64,000 nucleotides of DNA, taken from the NCBI GenBank assembly GCA_051294375.1, contig CM119270.1:9673530-9737529 (forward strand), given 5' to 3'. The stretch is from Paraspadella gotoi. Its lineage: Eukaryota > Chaetognatha. Of this stretch, positions 11,620 to 24,776 are shown one piece after another. Positions within the stretch are counted from its first letter, which is position 1, and every line of letters starts with the position of its first letter. Under the pieces are notes generated by a model. The model did no database searches and was not told the origin of the DNA. It saw only the letters and a list, made by a program, of their open reading frames with translations. The position numbers and the translations under genes were made by a program.

Positions 11620-12427
11620 CTGCACAAAGGGAAATAGGAAAATGGGCGATTGGGGTTTGAGTTATGGTAGAGGCAGCAGGTAGGGGTTAGGGAAAGAGCT
11701 TGGGAACTTAGTTTAGACAGAGCAGAGCAATGTTAGAGACTCAAAAAGGTTTAACCGTTTAATGTGAACGGAAAACAATTACGTTTAGACTGAGAAGAGG
11801 TATATTTAAGACTGTCTTAACAAAGAAATATTATCTTTCTACACCACCGCACATTGTTGATTGGTTGATTATATTCTATGGGCATGAAGGGAATGAAATA
11901 GTTTATTTCGAATTTAAGAACATGGAAACCGTTATCCATGAAAAAATGAGAAAAGGACAGAACAAGTAAAGAGCAAAGGCACATATAAATAGAAGAACAA
12001 AAGGAGTAATGCCTTCAGGAAAAAAATAATTTAAACGAGTAAGCATTATTATGCTTCAACAGATATATATAAACATTGAAGCGGGTTTTATTAAATTACG
12101 TATAGTCTATCAATTAAGTTGGATTAATTGAATGATTACTAAAAATCGAAAAAAAAATTACACCAACTCGTTTAGCTGATATTTACCGACTGAGGAGTTC
12201 AGTGTCGAGTTTCATGCAAAATAAATTTAAGTAAACATTAAACGTAAACATGGAGACATTAGTTCATACCAAATTTTTTCCATAATCTTTCCACTTTTTT
12301 GAAATATTTTCTTGCCTCTAATCTTATCTGCTGTCTCAAATGACTTCCGATAGGCGTTTAAATCTATAGCAAATTTATACGCAACAATGAGCATGCTTGA
12401 AATAAAATTGCAATCGCTTTTGAAGAC
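11620..12427 (-). other. Dynein intron, 808 nt, nothing recognised
   Basis: AT-rich, without repeats or open frames that I can support. Confidence 0.6.
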
Positions 12428-12563
12428 CTGAATTGCTGACATATTCCTTTCTGATTTTCTGCATAATTCCCGGGTGGATGTCGTCTTTATCATATTCGCG
12501 CAGCGATTGAAGAAAGTTCATTTCGCTCATCATCTTCTTCGCTGGTCCCCAGAAATCCAGAAT
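12428..12563 (-). CDS. Dynein heavy chain exon: microtubule-binding domain, central part
   Basis: 136 nt, phase 0 in and phase 1 out. Acceptor is attcAAG|ATT. The donor is CAG|GTCTTC, an unusual donor with a weak downstream part, but it gives exactly the phase needed (G + AG) to continue into the next exon as YVSNS-E-FDPVK. It encodes LDFWGPAKKMMSEMNFLQSL followed by REYDKDDI, matching the DFWG..K..L..M.FL.SL..YDKDNI pattern of the dynein stalk tip. Confidence 0.9.
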
Positions 12564-13232
12564 CTTGAATAAAATGTGAAAATTGAATCGTAAAAACTGC
12601 TACTAGCATCACGAAATAGTTCGCGTTCAATGATTGACGTTACAATCTATTATCTATTATCCGAACAATCCTCTTTCTACTAAAGTTACGACTACAATAC
12701 ACAAAATTGATAACAATTTTTACTAACGAAGAAACGAAAAACTAACTAGTTCAATTTTCAAAACGATAAATTATACAGTAAAAGAGCGCGAAGCAATCAG
12801 TGTGTTCATTAAAGCAATCCGCAGTATTTGATGAATATTTTTAAAAATTTGTTAAAAATGAAACATTTGCAGAATGGAATAATGAAACCTGAAGTTAAAC
12901 ATATCGTTTGTATATACTTTACCATCTGTATTTGACACAGTTTAAACAGGGATAGTAATTATGACATTTAGGCGACAGTAAAGAAAAGCAAAAGCGAAAT
13001 TGTTAAACGATCTTAGTATAACCTTGCAATTGTCAGATATGTAATAAAACCTCTGTTTTTTATCTTATGAACCATACATAACTTGTTTAGTTTCGAAAAA
13101 TTGTATCAAAGGTTAAACTTTCTATGTCTCGATTAGAACGTAACCACTAACCACTTACCATGACTTGCTCATTTTCCTTTGGTAAGCGTCAGCGTTAATT
13201 AGAAAACAAACACTTCGTGAAACTCTTGTAAA
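12564..13232 (-). other. Dynein intron, distal part, nothing recognised
   Basis: AT-rich noncoding sequence between the preceding exon and the pyrimidine-rich tract. Confidence 0.55.
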
Positions 13233-13751
13233 CTATTTTGTTGCATTGTATTGTGTTCCTCTCATTTCTAAATCTCGCCGATCCTGCCCTCTCATTTTTC
13301 CCTTTTTTTTCTCTTCCCAGTATTTTCCTTCCCTTCCATTCCCAACCCGTTCCTTCCTTTTCTTTCCATTCTCTTTCCTTTCATTCCTTCACCCATTCCT
13401 CCCTTTCCCTCCTTTTTTCCTTTTCTCTTAGCTTTTCCTTTCCCTTTCCCTTTCCCTAACCCATTCTTCCCTTTTCCTTCTTTTTTCCTTTCCCAGACTT
13501 TTTTTTCCATTTCTTCCCTTCCCTCACGTTTCCTTTTGCTTTAACTTTCCCTTTCCCTTAGCTTTTCCTTTCCCTTTCCATTTCCATTTCCCTTTCCCTT
13601 TCCCTAACCCATTCTTCCCTTTCCCTTCTTTTTTCCTTTCCCAGACTTTTTCTTCCATTTCTTCCCTTCCCTCACGTTTCCTTTTTCCTTAACTTTCCTT
13701 TTCAATTAGCTTTTCCTTTCCCTTTCCCTTTCCATTTCCCTTTCCCTTTAC
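13233..13751 (+). repeat. Polypyrimidine tract with ~150 bp tandem repeats
   Basis: About 500 bases made almost only of C and T on the plus strand, with CCCTTT and TTCCC runs. A longer block (CCCATTCTTCCCTTTTCC ... CCCTCACGTTTCC ... TTAGCTTTTCC) occurs at about 13,460-13,580 and again at 13,609-13,725. On the transcribed minus strand it is a purine tract that begins at the donor of the 13,752-13,880 exon (GTAAAGGGAAAGGG). Such mirror-like tracts can form triplex DNA; that is inference. Confidence 0.85.
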
Positions 13752-13880
13752 CCGTCCCGTCGCATTTGGGTCCGGAATTCTCTCAGGTTTGACTTCCTTC
13801 ATAACACACACAGCAGCCAGCACCAACTTCACACCAGCTGGAGGGTTTTTCATCGATTTTATGATGGTGATGTCAGATGG
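13752..13880 (-). CDS. Dynein heavy chain exon: start of microtubule-binding domain
   Basis: 129 nt, phase 0 at both ends. Acceptor is tatttAAG|CCA, donor CGG|GTAAAG. It encodes SDITIIKSMKNPPAGVKLV, the top of the stalk and first tip helix (SMKNPP is nearly invariant in axonemal dyneins), then PERIPDPN before the tip loop. The intron that follows starts inside a purine-rich tract. Confidence 0.92.
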
Positions 13881-14105
13881 CTTAAATAAAAAAAAGATTC
13901 GATGTATCGATTAATTGTTTTATAGCTTGATTGTTTTATGGTTGGAGTATTTAATAGCTTGATTGATCAATTAATTGATTGGTGGATTAGGATTTGATCG
14001 TTTGATGTTTCTACGTATATACAGAGGTAATTGAATGAATGAAAGAGTGATTTTTTAAATTATTGATTGAAAGATGTATTGAATAATTATTATTGATAGA
14101 TTTAT

Positions 14106-14679
14106 TAGTCGGATCTGCTTATCAGCAGATACCGACTCTATAATTCACTTTGTCGGTCCGTCGGTCCGCCCCCTCAATCTTGTCGGGCATTCACTTATAT
14201 CATGCCAGAACATCGAATTATGATAAATTATGCAAAAAAAAAAAACAAAAAAAAGATATCCGTCCGTCCATCCATCTGTCTGTCTGTCCATCCGTCTCAC
14301 CTTAGCAAAAAACTCCAATTATTCAAAAAATCAATTCATTTATCTAATAATTAATTATTGAATAAATTTATTTATCATTAATTATTTACTCAATCAATAA
14401 ATTTTTTTATGAATTAATTAATTATTCAATCAAGTAAGTCAATCGTTATCGGCGTTGTTGTCGTCTTCGCCATCATCATCGTCGTTGCTTTTGTCGTGGT
14501 CACTGAGGAAAAGACCTAAAAACAAACATTTTGGATCAAATTAATTTATTAAATTGCCTAATTAATTATTTATTAAATTAATTAATAAATTAATCAATTA
14601 ATAAATTAATTAATTAATAAATTAATTAATTACCGCCAATGATCGTGGGCAGATCCGACATTGATTGCTCAAACTTGTT
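14106..14679 (-). mobile_element. Hairpin-ended repeat family 1 (HINE-like), near-complete copy B
   Basis: Short element that fills most of the 849 nt intron between two stalk exons. Its 3' end (left) is the hairpin GTCGGATCTGC-TTATCA-GCAGATACCGAC (14,107-14,136), followed inward by the conserved TCTATAATTCACTTTGTCGG, CCGCCCCCTCAATC and a (CCGT/CTGT)n microsatellite. Its 5' end (right, 14,638-14,679) reads on the minus strand AACAAGTTTGAGCAATCAAT then GTCGGATCTGCCC, so the 11-base motif GTCGGATCTGC occurs near both ends in inverted orientation. It has no coding capacity. Confidence 0.75.
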
Positions 14680-14729
14680 TATTGATTGATGAATTAATAG
14701 GGTTTTTTTAAAATTATTCATCGACTCAC

Positions 14730-14864
14730 TTTGAGAGTGTCCAACGCCGAGAGAGCAGCTTCGAGCGCTGGGATGGCCTCGGCGAGTTCAGACTCGCACT
14801 CGTCCTTCAGTGCACGAGCCTGCGCTGCTTGTTCATTGGCCACCGCCTCCTCGGCTTTCACAAC
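14730..14864 (-). CDS. Dynein heavy chain exon: stalk coiled coil CC1, distal part
   Basis: 135 nt, phase 0 at both ends. Acceptor is tttcCAG|GTT, donor AAA|GTGAGT. It encodes VVKAEEAVANEQAAQARALK and DECESELAEAIPALEAAL, the heptad-rich upper part of the ascending stalk helix ending in ALDTLK, which leads directly into the tip exon at 13,752-13,880. Confidence 0.93.
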
Positions 14865-14985
14865 CTGGAAACGTCGGTTAATATTATTATATATTTTTGT
14901 TTATTATTAGTAAATAAGTTGGAGTAACTACCTACCGGACAATCTGTCTATCGGTCGTTTTGTCCATCAGTCTCTTTTAACCTAC

Positions 14986-15108
14986 CTTTGATGTTCTTTC
15001 AACTTCTTTGGATTCCTTTTCAATGACGATCATCATCCTTTCGTTTTCCGCCGAAGCAGTCACCAACTGAGGTTGGAGCTCTTCAAGCTCCTGTTGCATG
15101 TCCGATAC
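14986..15108 (-). CDS. Dynein heavy chain exon: stalk coiled coil CC1, middle part
   Basis: 123 nt, phase 0 at both ends. The donor is AAG|GTAGGT. The acceptor is formed directly by a microsatellite: on the minus strand about 34 TC repeats run straight into CAG|GTA. It encodes MQQELEELQPQLVTASAENE and MIVIEKESKEVE, coiled coil of the ascending stalk arm. The intron to the next exon is only 121 nt. Confidence 0.93.

Positions 15109-15110
<2 letters not shown>

Positions 15111-15178
<68 letters not shown>
15111..15178 (+). repeat. (GA)n microsatellite serving as splice-site polypyrimidine tract
   Basis: Perfect GA repeat ending within three bases of the exon border at 15,108. On the minus strand it is a (TC)n tract immediately upstream of the AG. 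Confidence 0.95.
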
Positions 15179-16138
<960 letters not shown>

Positions 16139-16380
16139 TCTTTTTTACTTTCTCATTTCCCATTGTTTTCTTAATTTCCATCGTAACTCATTTGTCTACT
16201 CTCATTTGTTAGGAGCTTTGTGCGTCAGAATCCTCCTTTCCTATTGTTTTACGTTTTACCACAGCTCAGTGCTGACTGTTACAGATATTGGATGAACAAA
16301 ATTAAAAAAAATATAAAGTGTAAGACAAACAAAGAGATAGAGGGATTCAAACACTGAGAGAGAGAATGAGAAAATATGTG

Positions 16381-16383
<3 letters not shown>

Positions 16384-16448
<65 letters not shown>

Positions 16449-16467
16449 GGAGAGAGAGAGAGAGAGA
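16384..16467 (+). repeat. (GA)n microsatellite, interrupted
   Basis: GA repeat with one ACGG interruption near 16,447. It is preceded by ATGAGAAAATATGTGGATGAGAGAG, which also precedes the microsatellite at 21,266, so the two arrays share a flank and are probably copies of one repeat. Confidence 0.9.
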
Positions 16468-17700
16468 TACTCTTTTCTCGCTATACTTGTTTACATCAGA
16501 AATGAAGAGAAAGAAAAGAAAAGCTGGTTATAAAAACTGAAGATGGGTTTTTATAGCTTTTTTCCCGCGTAAAGCCGTCGTCAAGCACAGCGATAGAAAT
16601 GGCGATAAAAAACACAGTGATAAATAAAGAGGGCGATAAAAACTTGCCATGGCAAAAGAGGGGGGGGGGCGGAAGTGGTCGAAATGACGGCCTGACGTCG
16701 AGTGGTTAAAGACCGCGAAATAACCGGTTAAGAACGAATTCAGGTGATTAACCAGAGCGACGTAAACCACGATTTGGAAGTCTTATTTTATGAGCTTAAA
16801 ACTTTAACTTTTTTAAAGTAGCAACGACGGGTAAGTGCTACTATGGGAGAGTTTTGTCATTCAAAAGCAAGTTACGGATGATAGGGAAGGGGTAAGTTTA
16901 TCTTCAACTTAAAAGAGCTGTATTATCATTATCATCCATGTAATGGCGGACGCCGACCACCACAAACGATTAAACAAATCTTCGTCAATCTTATTATCGC
17001 CGTGATTTTTATCGTTATTCTGATTCGTATCCAGACCGTCGTAGACCACTAGTACAAGACGATGACGATTGCAAAACTGCAATGAGCTAAGGACGACAAC
17101 TGCAACAACGACGAAAACCATCGGAAATTATCACATCTTCATCTGGCTGCAAAAAAAAAAAACAAAAAAAAAAAACAAAAAAAAAACAAGAGCCTCTTTG
17201 TTTCTTTTCTTTTTTCTATCTTAGCCTTTTTATCGAAAATCGATATGAGAAAAAGGAGAAAGGATGAGAAAGAAAACATCATCCCGGTTCAATGGCCGCA
17301 AAGATCAACACTAGTCAACGTCAAACGATATCACAACGAAGGAATAAACGATTCACTTTGAAAAGAAAAATCCAAAAACGGAAAATGCAGCTGATTTTGT
17401 GGATAATTTTTAGAATATCAGTAAAAAGGATAGAATGCAGCGGAAAATACTGCACAGAACCCCATGCGATGATACTAAAGAATTCATAGAACAATATTGC
17501 TGTTATGAATTATATGCTATATTCTTCGTTATAATCGCGTTAGAAACACGACGTAAAAAGAAAGCGGCTGGGACACAGCACCCCCTCTCGTATCGAGGGC
17601 AACTATGGTAATGAAAACGAGGTCGACGATGAAGAAGACGACGACGATGAAGACGACGACGACGACACCGAAGCCAAAAACGCTTCTCCTTCGAACTCAC
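16468..17700 (-). other. Dynein intron, no gene recognised
   Basis: Noncoding. Contains A-rich runs at 17,149-17,187 and a (GAC/GAA)n stretch at 17,615-17,675. Open frames here are low-complexity. Confidence 0.5.
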
Positions 17701-17863
17701 CTGAGAGGCGGCGAAGGCCAGTTTGTCCAGACCCACTTCGTATCTCCGTTTGGCGCGCATGATCTCGTCGCGCCTCTGGGTAATGAGCGCCTTGAAGGCG
17801 GCGATCAACTCCAAGTAGGACGTCGGCGTCACGTAGTTGCGACGACCCATGTTTTCCCAGAAT
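17701..17863 (-). CDS. Dynein heavy chain exon: stalk base, start of CC1
   Basis: 163 nt. The first base completes a codon begun by either of the two upstream alternative exons (phase 2 donors), giving Glu or Lys before FWENMGRRNYVTPT. Acceptor is cttctTAG|A, donor CAG|GTGAGT. It encodes NYVTPTSYLELIAAFKALI and RAKRRYEVGLDKLAFAASQ, the conserved entry into the stalk of axonemal dyneins. Confidence 0.94.
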
Positions 17864-18808
<945 letters not shown>

Positions 18809-20186
18809 TCATTTTTTTTGTCATCGTCGTCAAGATGAAGAGGCTAATGGGCTTCTTGAGTCAAAGCGAAAGGAGGATGGGAAATGGAATGGTCAGCGGG
18901 CCTTCTTCAAAAGAGTCACTTCTAAGGTACATTAAGATTAGTAAATACATTAATAAGCGTTTTTATTCGAATGCAACAAGGTTAATTAAAAAAACTGAAC
19001 CGAGTACAAAAGACAGAACACCGACAGAAATTTGGAAAAAGCATTAAATTACATTATACAATATTCGAAAATGTTTTCATGTCGTAAGAAATAGAATTAA
19101 GCCTTAAAGAACTGAATTTTTCAAGGAATAATTAATACAATATAATGATGCCGACAACTTCTTAATAAAATAAAAAAGACACGGTGGTTTTAGTCATATC
19201 ATGCGGACCAAAAGACAAAATAAAATTTCAACAAAGAGATTGCCTTGCGAACTACCACATTCTCGAACCACTCAAAAGTAAACAAACAAACAAACCATTG
19301 GGTTATAAACAAACAAAACTGCTGTCCATAAGAGAGGCCATAACTCGCTCCCCGGGGAAAAATCGAATGGAGATGCTCTGTCAATGACACAAGAAGGCGC
19401 TCTTGCGGGAGAAAGAGGAGGAAAACGGGAAGAGGAGGGAAAGAGGCTAACAAAAGATAAAAGAAGAGAAGTGACAAATGAAATTCTAAAACAGCGACGA
19501 ATATCAACTGCAGCTTCTGTTTGAAGAAAGAAAGGAAGGTCAAGGGAGAACGGAAAGAAAGGGGAAAGGGAGCGGGAGGAGTGATTAGTAACTCTGGGTG
19601 CAAAACTGAAAAAAAAAAAAGACGCCGAAGAAGAAAAAAAGAAAAAGGGAGAAGTTGAATATGACGAAAGTCTTTAGGGTCAGCGGCGTTTAAAGGAAGT
19701 GTTAGGAGAAAGGAAAGTTTGAATTTAGGATAATCGTTCCTCGGGGAGAAACGAAAAAGTCAAGGTCGGAATTAGAGAGGAAAGTTAGAGAGTTTGTGGA
19801 AAATGTGGGCGTTTTTTTTTGGGTCTGTGTGTTATGTAACGCATAACCCCACGTTAATCAAGTCGAATGTGAAACGGAATGACAACAAAGAATATTGTAT
19901 GAAAAGAGAACGCTGCCTCGTTCCTATCACCGATTAAATATTTAGAGACACCTAGTCCGTGGATAAAATTTTAATATTTCGTTGTTCATATTTTTTCACA
20001 TGGAATGTTTTCCGAAAATTGGCTGACAACGGAGAACGGGAACGTATGAGAAAAAAGGAAGGAAGGAAAGAAAAAGAAAAAAGAATGAAGTGTGAATAAA
20101 GAATTATCTCCGATCGCGCTGTCAAAAAAATGACAAAAGCTTCGAAGCTTCTTCGCTTAAAAATGGAAAGTGAGAGGGATGGCGGA

Positions 20187-20190
<4 letters not shown>
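18809..20190 (-). other. Dynein intron, nothing recognised
   Basis: Purine-rich to AT-rich noncoding sequence. Frames of 60-134 codons here are low-complexity and cross no recognisable motif. Confidence 0.5.

Positions 20191-20264
<74 letters not shown>
20191..20264 (+). repeat. (GA)n microsatellite
   Basis: Perfect GA repeat of about 74 bases in a dynein intron. Confidence 0.95.
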
Positions 20265-20265
<1 letters not shown>

Positions 20266-20497
20266 CTTTCTTTTCCTCGGCCTCAAATTCACAAATAAAA
20301 ATGAGGAAAGCGGAAGAAGAGAATTCAATGAACGACGCACGAAAAATTCGGTGAACATGAGAACCGGCTGAGGCGGGGAAGGGAGGGAAAGGGGGGGGAA
20401 AGGGGTGGCACTTAATTTGGGGTTTTTGGATAGAATTAAAACGGACGAGGAAGTGGAGACAAAGTTTCTTGTTAGAAAGGAGTAATGTGTTTTTTTT

Positions 20498-20731
20498 AAC
20501 CATACAACCAAAAATTTTAACCACACTGTGAAGTTTCTAGTACAACTTATAGTGCTTTAACTGATTATCACAGTGTCGTTAATCAGATATCGCGTTTTAG
20601 ACGCGTACACTTGACCGGAAGTTAAATTTTACCATAAAACGTGTTTTGTTCCCTGACATTACTTAAAAGTCAAGTAAGTAAAGTTGTACTAGAAACTTCA
20701 CAGTATGGTTAAATTTTTCGATTGTATGGTT
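20498..20731. mobile_element. MITE-like element with ~51 bp terminal inverted repeats
   Basis: 234 bases. The left end AACCATACAACCAAAAATTT ... AGTTTCTAGTACAACTT is matched by the reverse complement of the right end (AAGTTGTACTAGAAACT ... GTATGGTT) over about 51 positions with a few mismatches. There is no coding capacity. It looks like a nonautonomous DNA transposon; a target duplication is not clear (TT and AT/TT flanks). Confidence 0.75.
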
Positions 20732-20887
20732 ATTAGTAGAGAGTCTCGGGTCCCCTGCGCAAAGCTAATCCCAGTGGTTCCGAATCTCCGGCCGCCTTTA
20801 AAAGACCAAATCTCAGAGGAGAAAATGAAAATATTTTCGATTTTAAATAATCAAAATATCGTCGCAATAGTCGCGATAATAACCTAC

Positions 20888-21021
20888 TTTTCAGAAATCA
20901 CTCTGGCGGTCGTGTGAAACTCTTTGCAGATTTGCACCGAAGAGTCTTTCTCTTCGTCTTGCATCTCCACCATCTCCAAATAATTGTAGGCAACTTTTTC
21001 CAAAGCTTCTTGCGTCCACGC
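20888..21021 (-). CDS. Dynein heavy chain alternative exon, version F (pre-stalk segment)
   Basis: 134 nt, entered in phase 0 and left in phase 2. Acceptor is aacgtcctCAG|GCG behind a good pyrimidine tract, donor AA|GTAGGT. It encodes WTQEALEKVAYNYLEMVEM, then QICKEFHTTARVISE. This matches the W.-EALE.VA..(F/Y)L...E ... CK.FHT pattern that follows the CCTIDWFQ motif in inner-arm dyneins. It fits between the 23,501-23,689 and 17,701-17,863 exons exactly as the 23,014-23,162 exon does. It is the more conventional of the two versions. Confidence 0.9.
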
Positions 21022-21078
21022 CTGAGGACGTTGACGGAAGAGGGGGGGTTGACGATGATGGGACCGATAGGAAAACGA

Positions 21079-21143
21079 TGGCGTGAAAAGCCAGTGGCGT
21101 GAAAAGCCAGTGGCGTGAAAAGCCAGTGGCGTGAAAAGCCAGT
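21079..21143 (+). repeat. 16 bp tandem repeat, four units
   Basis: TGGCGTGAAAAGCCAG repeated four times. Each unit starts TGGC and ends GCCA(G), so each can fold on itself. Confidence 0.95.
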
Positions 21144-21261
21144 GATGTAGCGGCGGCGGTGGCGTTGGAGAAGGGAAAACGAAGAGGGATCGTCGGAGAG
21201 GAGCGGCCCAGACAGGAGCAAATTGGTTCCGGGAAAGCGGCAGGAAATGAGAAAATATGTG

Positions 21262-21924
<663 letters not shown>

Positions 21925-22425
21925 ATTAAAAAATCTGATAATACAGTCTTTTAGCCCTATGTCAGTAGTTTTTAAATCAGGGGGAACAAAGTTTGAACTC
22001 CTAAATTATCATTTTTAAATCATATGTTTTTAAGGTTCCTACATGATTTTTAAATTTTTTTTTCAACAAAATGATAATCATTATCCTTAGTAATTATATA
22101 AACATTTGAGGTATAGAAAAGTTTTTTTTATATCAGAAACATAATTCAATCTTTTTTCTTTCAGAATCTATATTTATTTTTTTTTTAATGTGGCCAAGTG
22201 TGTTTAATTTAATTTCAAAAGTTGTTATACTTTTGACTAAGATTCCGATCAAATCCTTTGAAATATTTTTAAAAAATTATATGGAAAAGATGCCCCATAA
22301 TTATGGCTTTAATATGATACCAGTCTCATCGTTCTATCATTTTTGGTTCAAAAGATATCTAAGAAAATCAATTTTTTATTAACAATTGACTCGGCCGAAG
22401 CTAAAAATTTAAGTGGAACCTAACC
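21925..22425 (+). repeat. ~500 bp interspersed repeat, copy 1
   Basis: Nearly the same sequence occurs at 30,613-31,136 (shared CTTTTAGCCCTATGTCAGTAG, AACATTTGAGGTATAG and AAGATGCCCCATAATTATGG). Both copies are in the same orientation and lie in different introns of the same gene. Each has a 60-70 codon open frame containing KNYMEKMPHNYGFNMIPVS. I do not recognise the family. Confidence 0.85.
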
Positions 22426-23013
22426 AAACAACTTGCTTTCAAGGCATATCGCGTCTATGCGCGTCTAAGTAGGTCAATTTTAAAAACAGATTTGGAATCC
22501 TCAAACGTATATTTACTAGTAACCTGATGACATCAAAAAGAAAAATTAATTCTAATATTTTTAGTTAATATCAATCGATTTCAATGAAAGAAAAGGCACT
22601 ATATATATTGCATGTGATTGAACAATGCTTTCGCAATAATAATTTTATCAATTTTATGTATTTTGTAAGTATTTTAAGTATTTTTATTCAGTGAGTAAAA
22701 TAACAACTTTTTTATTCGCTAATTTTTATCTCGGACGCTTAACGCCAGACTTCCCTACTATTAGTAGGAGTTGTTGTCAGTTCAAAGGATGAAAGGAATA
22801 GTGCAACCTGTGATCAGGACTGTTGAAGAAGTGTGCATTGGACTGTGCTCAGGAGTGCAACAAAACGGTACAAGGAACGGTGTGGTATCACGACAATGTG
22901 CAAAAATGTCAGAACTACGTTATTTGGTGCGTTAGAAAAAGTTTTTCGGTCAATATCTTTCTCAAATTGAAGAAAATCTAACCTATCATTCAACCATATC
23001 ACCCCTCACTCAC
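22426..23013 (-). other. Dynein intron, nothing recognised
   Basis: AT-rich noncoding sequence. Confidence 0.5.
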
Positions 23014-23162
23014 TCCTCGCAGACTTTCGTGCTGGTGAGGTGCAATCTGACGAAGCCTCTGGCGAAGGCGTCCTGCTCTGACTCCGACGGCATCTCCAAC
23101 TCTTCGCCGAAATCCTTCAAGAAGCGAAGGCCGACCCGAAGGAGGCCTTCTGACGGCCATTC
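23014..23162 (-). CDS. Dynein heavy chain alternative exon, version E (pre-stalk segment)
   Basis: 149 nt, entered in phase 0 and left in phase 2. Acceptor is cgacccccAAG|GAA, donor GA|GTGAGT. It encodes EWPSEGLLRVGLRFLKDFG, then EQDAFARGFVRLHLTSTKVC. It aligns with the exon at 20,888-21,021 (shared W..E.L..V...L......E, then F...H.T...V..E), is five codons longer, and has the same phases. It directly follows the WFQ-ending exon after a 338 nt intron. Sequence identity between the two versions is low, so the duplication is old. Confidence 0.85.
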
Positions 23163-23500
23163 CTTGGGGGTCGGAGTATTTGTGAGGATAATTGTGGTCG
23201 GCGGCCAAGTGTGGGGAGATTTGGTGCAAGTGTAGTTGAATATGATGGAAACGTAAATTGGTGGTGAAACAGAAATTGCATTCACGAAGAGTGAAACGAA
23301 CATTAATTTCGATTATCAATATATATATAAATTATTCAATAGAAATTCTTTGAAACATTTATAAACGCTTTATATCGAACAATCAAGAAAAGAAACGCGG
23401 TTATCGTTTAGAAACATTTTACAACATATTACATCGATCCACAGACATAGGAATCATGGTTGCGTTTAGAAACAACATCAGCAGTTTCCGACTACTGTAC

Positions 23501-23689
23501 CTGGAACCAGTCAATGGTGCAACAGTTGACCAGAGACGGGAACTGGCGCAGGCGGTTCCGAAACGCGACGCCGATGGGCGAGAAAGCGATGATGATGTGG
23601 ACGTTCTCGCGGCAGCGGTTGATGAAGAAGGCGAACAACGTCAGCGGCGTTAACTCCGCCTCGCTCTTGTCCATCAGGGAGTGGTGACC
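23501..23689 (-). CDS. Dynein heavy chain exon: AAA4 sensor region
   Basis: 189 nt, phase 0 at both ends. Acceptor is cacatCAG|GGT, donor CAG|GTACAG. It encodes LTLFAFFINRCRENVHIIIA, then FSPIGVAFRNRLRQFPSLV and CCTIDWFQ, one of the most conserved stretches of dynein heavy chains. The usual SPIG-D-AFR has Val instead of Asp. The linker between the preceding exon and ELTPL is about two residues shorter than I expect, so a small missing exon in the gap-containing 5 kb intron cannot be excluded. Confidence 0.95.
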
Positions 23690-23920
23690 CTGATGTGGTT
23701 GGCGAGATGGGGGTGGGGGGCGGTGTGTTTGGATGTTTGGATGTGGTTGGGGAAAGAGTGATCGTGGGAGGGAAGAAATCGGGAGTGATTGATGGGAGGA
23801 GGAAAAACATATCACGTGAGTTTTGTTGTTGTTATTGTCGTTCGTTGTTGTTGAGTGGGAGGAAATCGTCTGAGAGAGAGAAAGATATATTTGGGAAGAA
23901 AGAGGGAATGGAAAAGGGAC

Positions 23921-23927
<7 letters not shown>

Positions 23928-23952
<25 letters not shown>

Positions 23953-24448
23953 NNNNNNNNNNNNNNNNNNNNNNNNNNNNNNNNNNNNNNNNNNNNNNNN
24001 NNNNNNNNNNNNNNNNNNNNNNNNNNNNNNNNNNNNNNNNNNNNNNNNNNNNNNNNNNNNNNNNNNNNNNNNNNNNNNNNNNNNNNNNNNNNNNNNNNNN
24101 NNNNNNNNNNNNNNNNNNNNNNNNNNNNNNNNNNNNNNNNNNNNNNNNNNNNNNNNNNNNNNNNNNNNNNNNNNNNNNNNNNNNNNNNNNNNNNNNNNNN
24201 NNNNNNNNNNNNNNNNNNNNNNNNNNNNNNNNNNNNNNNNNNNNNNNNNNNNNNNNNNNNNNNNNNNNNNNNNNNNNNNNNNNNNNNNNNNNNNNNNNNN
24301 NNNNNNNNNNNNNNNNNNNNNNNNNNNNNNNNNNNNNNNNNNNNNNNNNNNNNNNNNNNNNNNNNNNNNNNNNNNNNNNNNNNNNNNNNNNNNNNNNNNN
24401 NNNNNNNNNNNNNNNNNNNNNNNNNNNNNNNNNNNNNNNNNNNNNNNN
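23928..24448. other. (GA)n run into an assembly gap of 496 N
   Basis: GA repeat 23,928-23,952 followed by unknown bases 23,953-24,448. The right edge opens into the minisatellite below, so the gap probably hides more of the same array. Confidence 0.9.
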
Positions 24449-24729
24449 AGTTCTAAAAAGAAGGGACTGGGGAGTGAGAGAGAGAGAGAGTCTCTAAAAA
24501 GAAGAACTGGGGAAGAGGGAAAGAGAGAAGAGAGAGAGTCTCTAAAAGAAAGGGACTGGGGGAGTGAGAGAGAGAGGCTCTAAAAAGAAGGGACTGGGGG
24601 AGGGAGAGAGAGAGAGAGAGTCTCCTAAAAGAAGGGACTGAGGGAAGGAGAGAGAGAAAGAAGAGAAGTTTCTAAAAAGAAGAGACTGGGGGAGAGGGAG
24701 AGAGAGAGTCTCTAAAAAGAAAGGACTGG

Positions 24730-24776
<47 letters not shown>

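Noticed and set aside
11136-14106. Two inward-facing family 1 hairpins ~3 kb apart as ends of one large transposon
   Set aside because: The interval contains conserved dynein exons, and each hairpin has its own element body extending outward, so they belong to separate insertions.
23456-23687. Plus-strand frames opposite the AAA4 sensor exon
   Set aside because: They are shadows of the conserved minus-strand dynein exon.
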